Source: Nannochloropsis salina CCMP1776 (Eukaryota > Sar > Eustigmatophyceae > Eustigmatales > Monodopsidaceae). Taken from it: a stretch of 64,000 nucleotides of DNA. A program made the translations under genes and the position numbers. The stretch covers positions 25,724 to 89,723 of the forward strand of contig SDOX01000071.1 in assembly GCA_004565275.1 (NCBI GenBank), read 5' to 3'. The notes below the pieces were generated by a model. That model did no database searches. It saw only the letters and a program-made list of their open reading frames with translations, and was not told where the DNA came from. This document shows, one piece after another, positions 62,324 through 64,000 of the stretch. Position 1 is the first letter of the stretch. Each line of letters opens with the position of its first letter.

Positions 62324-64000
62324 ATGTCATTGGCGGCAACACACACAACACCAAAAGCGTCTCCCAGGAACGGGAATGGAAAATCGGGGAGTACCGTACG
62401 TTTGCATGTAGTGGGTTTGCTGTGCATGGACTATTGCGGAAGAAATGTAGAGCGGGCCATATCTGCTTTGCCGTTTGTGGAGGAAGCTACCGTTGATTTT
62501 CCCAACGAAGTAGTCATAGTTAGCTTGAGGAATTCCGGGCCCCCACCTCCCGAGACTTTGAGTGCAATTTGCAAGGCCGTCAAGGACATCGGCTACGACA
62601 TCCAGCGAGTGATTGACGTAGAGGACACTCAAAAGGGACAAGGCGACTCTGGTAAAGGGACTGTCGTGAAGGGGGGCGATAAAACAGGACCTAGCCACGG
62701 CGAAGGGAAGGGCCGGGACGGACGACAATTGGGAGCTACTGACCAAGCAGCCAGGGCTTACCCCTACAGCACCGAAGTGGAGATATCGGTGGGAGGGATG
62801 ACATGCCAGTCCTGCGTGCGTAAGCTGAGCCGGGCTTTGGAGCCATTGCGGGCCGTGGAAGCCGGGTCTGTGGATGTGGACTTGGAAGCTGGTGTGGTGA
62901 GCGTGCGGGTCAAGGGGGGAGGGGGGACTGAGGACGAGGAAGGACGACAAAGGAAGGGCAGCATGGTCGACGAGTTGAAAAGAGCCGTGGAGAGCGTGGG
63001 GTTGGAGTGGCGGGGGCACTACTTGACTTTGATGGGGCATAAGGGCTCTCTGGGCGGGAGCACGAAGGACCTGGCGGCGGTCCGGGAGGGGACGGGCATC
63101 GCCGACGGGGACAAGGGCAGTGGAGCCACGAAGGGAGCGAAAAGGTGTTGCCAAAAGGCCATGGGTAAAGAAGGTAGGGTGAAGGAGGAGGAGGAGGAGG
63201 AGGAGGAGGCGGAGGCACGCGCGATCACCGCGAAGTCCTTGCTGGCAGAGCTTGAGCGGCAGCTGGAGGCGTCTCGTCGAGCCAGGGACAGCTCGGAGCC
63301 GACAGTGGTGGAGGTGGGCCTTGAGGTGTGGCCCACGCAGCGGCAAGGACAGGGAGGGGAAGGGGAGGGGGATGGATGGAGGGACGAACGGGCGAGCCGA
63401 AACAGGGCTCGAAACGCCTTGCGAGGTGCGGAGGGCGTGGTCTGTGCCCGTGTGGTGGAGGAGGATAGGCGCAGCCACTTGATGCTCGCGAGAGTACGCG
63501 TTCGCTGTAGGGGATCGGAAACGCGAGGGAGGGAAAGTGAAAGAGCGCGAGAAGGAAGCGCTGTGGGAGGATGCGAGGGGGGGAAGGCCCCGGCCTTGGT
63601 GACGGCCGTGGGGAAAGCAGGTTTCGCGGCGAGGGAGATCCCCGCCAAGGAGGCGAGAGAGCGGATCCAAGCCCTGGAATGCCCCTCGAGGTCCTCATCG
63701 GTACCCTCGTCGTCCCCTTCCTCCCCCCGCCGGCGCCAGCAGCAGCCCCTACTCCCCCCCACCGCCCACACGTCCACCGCCCTCGGCCCTGCTCTCACGG
63801 CCCCTTCCCTGGGAAAGGCCTTGCCGCGCCCGCCCGGCCCCCGTCCTCGGGAGGTGGGGCACCTGGGGGACGCCACGGCGGTCTTCGACGTGAGGGGCAT
63901 GACCTGCGGCGCCTGCGTTTCCACGCTGGAGACCGCCCTGGCCCGCGTCCCGGGAGTGGTGACTGCCAAAGTGGCCCTTCTGTCCGAGCGCGCCGAGGTC
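62324..64000 (+). CDS. Copper-type P1B ATPase, N-terminal metal-binding array (partial)
   Basis: An open frame of 559 codons without a stop, running off the right edge. Met at 62324 is preferred (MSLAATHTTPKASPRNG). It contains four HMA-like domains. HMA1: VRLHVVGLLCMDYCGRNVER, with the pair spaced CxxxC. HMA2: VEISVGGMTCQSCVRKLSRA (62778). HMA3 near 63310: no Cys pair, but the tail ALVTAVGKAGFAAREI is typical. HMA4: AVFDVRGMTCGACVSTLETA (63880), then LARVPGVVTAKVALLSERAE. Long charged, Gly- and Glu-rich spacers separate them. GMTCxxC domains in series are typical of the N-termini of Cu(+)-exporting P1B ATPases (CopA/ATP7/RAN1), which pump copper into the Golgi or plastid; the membrane and ATPase domains must lie beyond the edge. 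It has no introns so far. Soluble multi-HMA proteins are a less likely alternative. Confidence 0.8.
   Translation, partial: MSLAATHTTPKASPRNGNGKSGSTVRLHVVGLLCMDYCGRNVERAISALPFVEEATVDFPNEVVIVSLRNSGPPPPETLSAICKAVKDIGYDIQRVIDVEDTQKGQGDSGKGTVVKGGDKTGPSHGEGKGRDGRQLGATDQAARAYPYSTEVEISVGGMTCQSCVRKLSRALEPLRAVEAGSVDVDLEAGVVSVRVKGGGGTEDEEGRQRKGSMVDELKRAVESVGLEWRGHYLTLMGHKGSLGGSTKDLAAVREGTGIADGDKGSGATKGAKRCCQKAMGKEGRVKEEEEEEEEAEARAITAKSLLAELERQLEASRRARDSSEPTVVEVGLEVWPTQRQGQGGEGEGDGWRDERASRNRARNALRGAEGVVCARVVEEDRRSHLMLARVRVRCRGSETRGRESERAREGSAVGGCEGGKAPALVTAVGKAGFAAREIPAKEARERIQALECPSRSSSVPSSSPSSPRRRQQQPLLPPTAHTSTALGPALTAPSLGKALPRPPGPRPREVGHLGDATAVFDVRGMTCGACVSTLETALARVPGVVTAKVALLSERAEV

Noticed and set aside
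62327-63670. Long minus-strand frame (447 codons) and a 316-codon one at 63019-63969
   Set aside because: They are antisense shadows of the GC-rich copper-ATPase frame. They read as Ser/Pro/Arg-rich text without motifs, while the plus strand gives GMTCxxC domains in series.
1-64000. tRNA, rRNA or other structural RNA genes
   Set aside because: I looked for T-loop and acceptor patterns in the spacers and saw none convincing. A covariance-model search would be needed to exclude them.

Overview
The window is nuclear DNA of a photosynthetic stramenopile (heterokont alga). A eustigmatophyte such as Nannochloropsis/Microchloropsis fits best; this is an inference. Reasons: the thylakoid-formation protein Thf1 starts with a signal peptide ending in an ASAF-type motif, the mark of heterokont plastid import; the genes are cut by short spliceosomal introns packed with CCCT/GGGA microsatellites; a secreted GH9 cellulase and a ZGRF1-type helicase are present. 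One 100-N scaffold gap lies at 21745-21844.

Layout. 1-852 (-) is the 5' part of a DUF1275/YoaK membrane protein. 2076-7517 (-) is a secreted GH9 endoglucanase. 9169-10317 (+) is an intronless TylF-type O-methyltransferase with a membrane anchor. 12549-19667 (+) is a ZGRF1-like SF1 helicase, convergent with a PPR protein at 19937-25588 (-). 26999-29916 (+) is Thf1/Psb29, which I resolve into ten in-phase exons (326 aa). 31261-36116 (-) reads as an adenylate kinase joined to a DUF4743-Nudix protein.

From about 36.1 to 54.6 kb the character changes: AT-richer, intronless long ORFs, duplications and retroelement remains. It holds an 831-codon disordered ORF of unknown function (37337-39832), a 934-aa three-part fusion (nucleotide-sugar transporter, then methyltransferase, then glycosyltransferase; 43017-45821, -), a truncated tandem copy of its tail, a 595-aa PglD-like acyltransferase/DegT-type sugar aminotransferase fusion (47889-49676, +) bracketed by ~440-bp direct repeats, a Ty1/copia solo LTR and broken copia pieces, and a ~700-bp segment present at both 40.3 and 53.9 kb.

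On the right are conserved host genes: 3-mercaptopyruvate sulfurtransferase (54641-56177, -), an SMP-30/gluconolactonase (56449-57621, +), a protein of unknown function with a possible signal peptide (58198-59094, -), an RCC1-repeat protein (59827-61753, -), and the 5' end of a copper P1B-ATPase with an array of metal-binding domains (62324 to the edge, +).

The main candidate for something new is the set of intronless, bacterial-looking sugar genes: the aminotransferase-acyltransferase fusion would make an N-acylated amino sugar on a nucleotide, and the transporter-methyltransferase-glycosyltransferase fusion would import a nucleotide sugar and use it at the same membrane. An eleventh membrane helix in that protein is predicted to put both catalytic domains in the Golgi lumen. 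The TylF-type methyltransferase, 33 kb away, could belong to the same glycan pathway.
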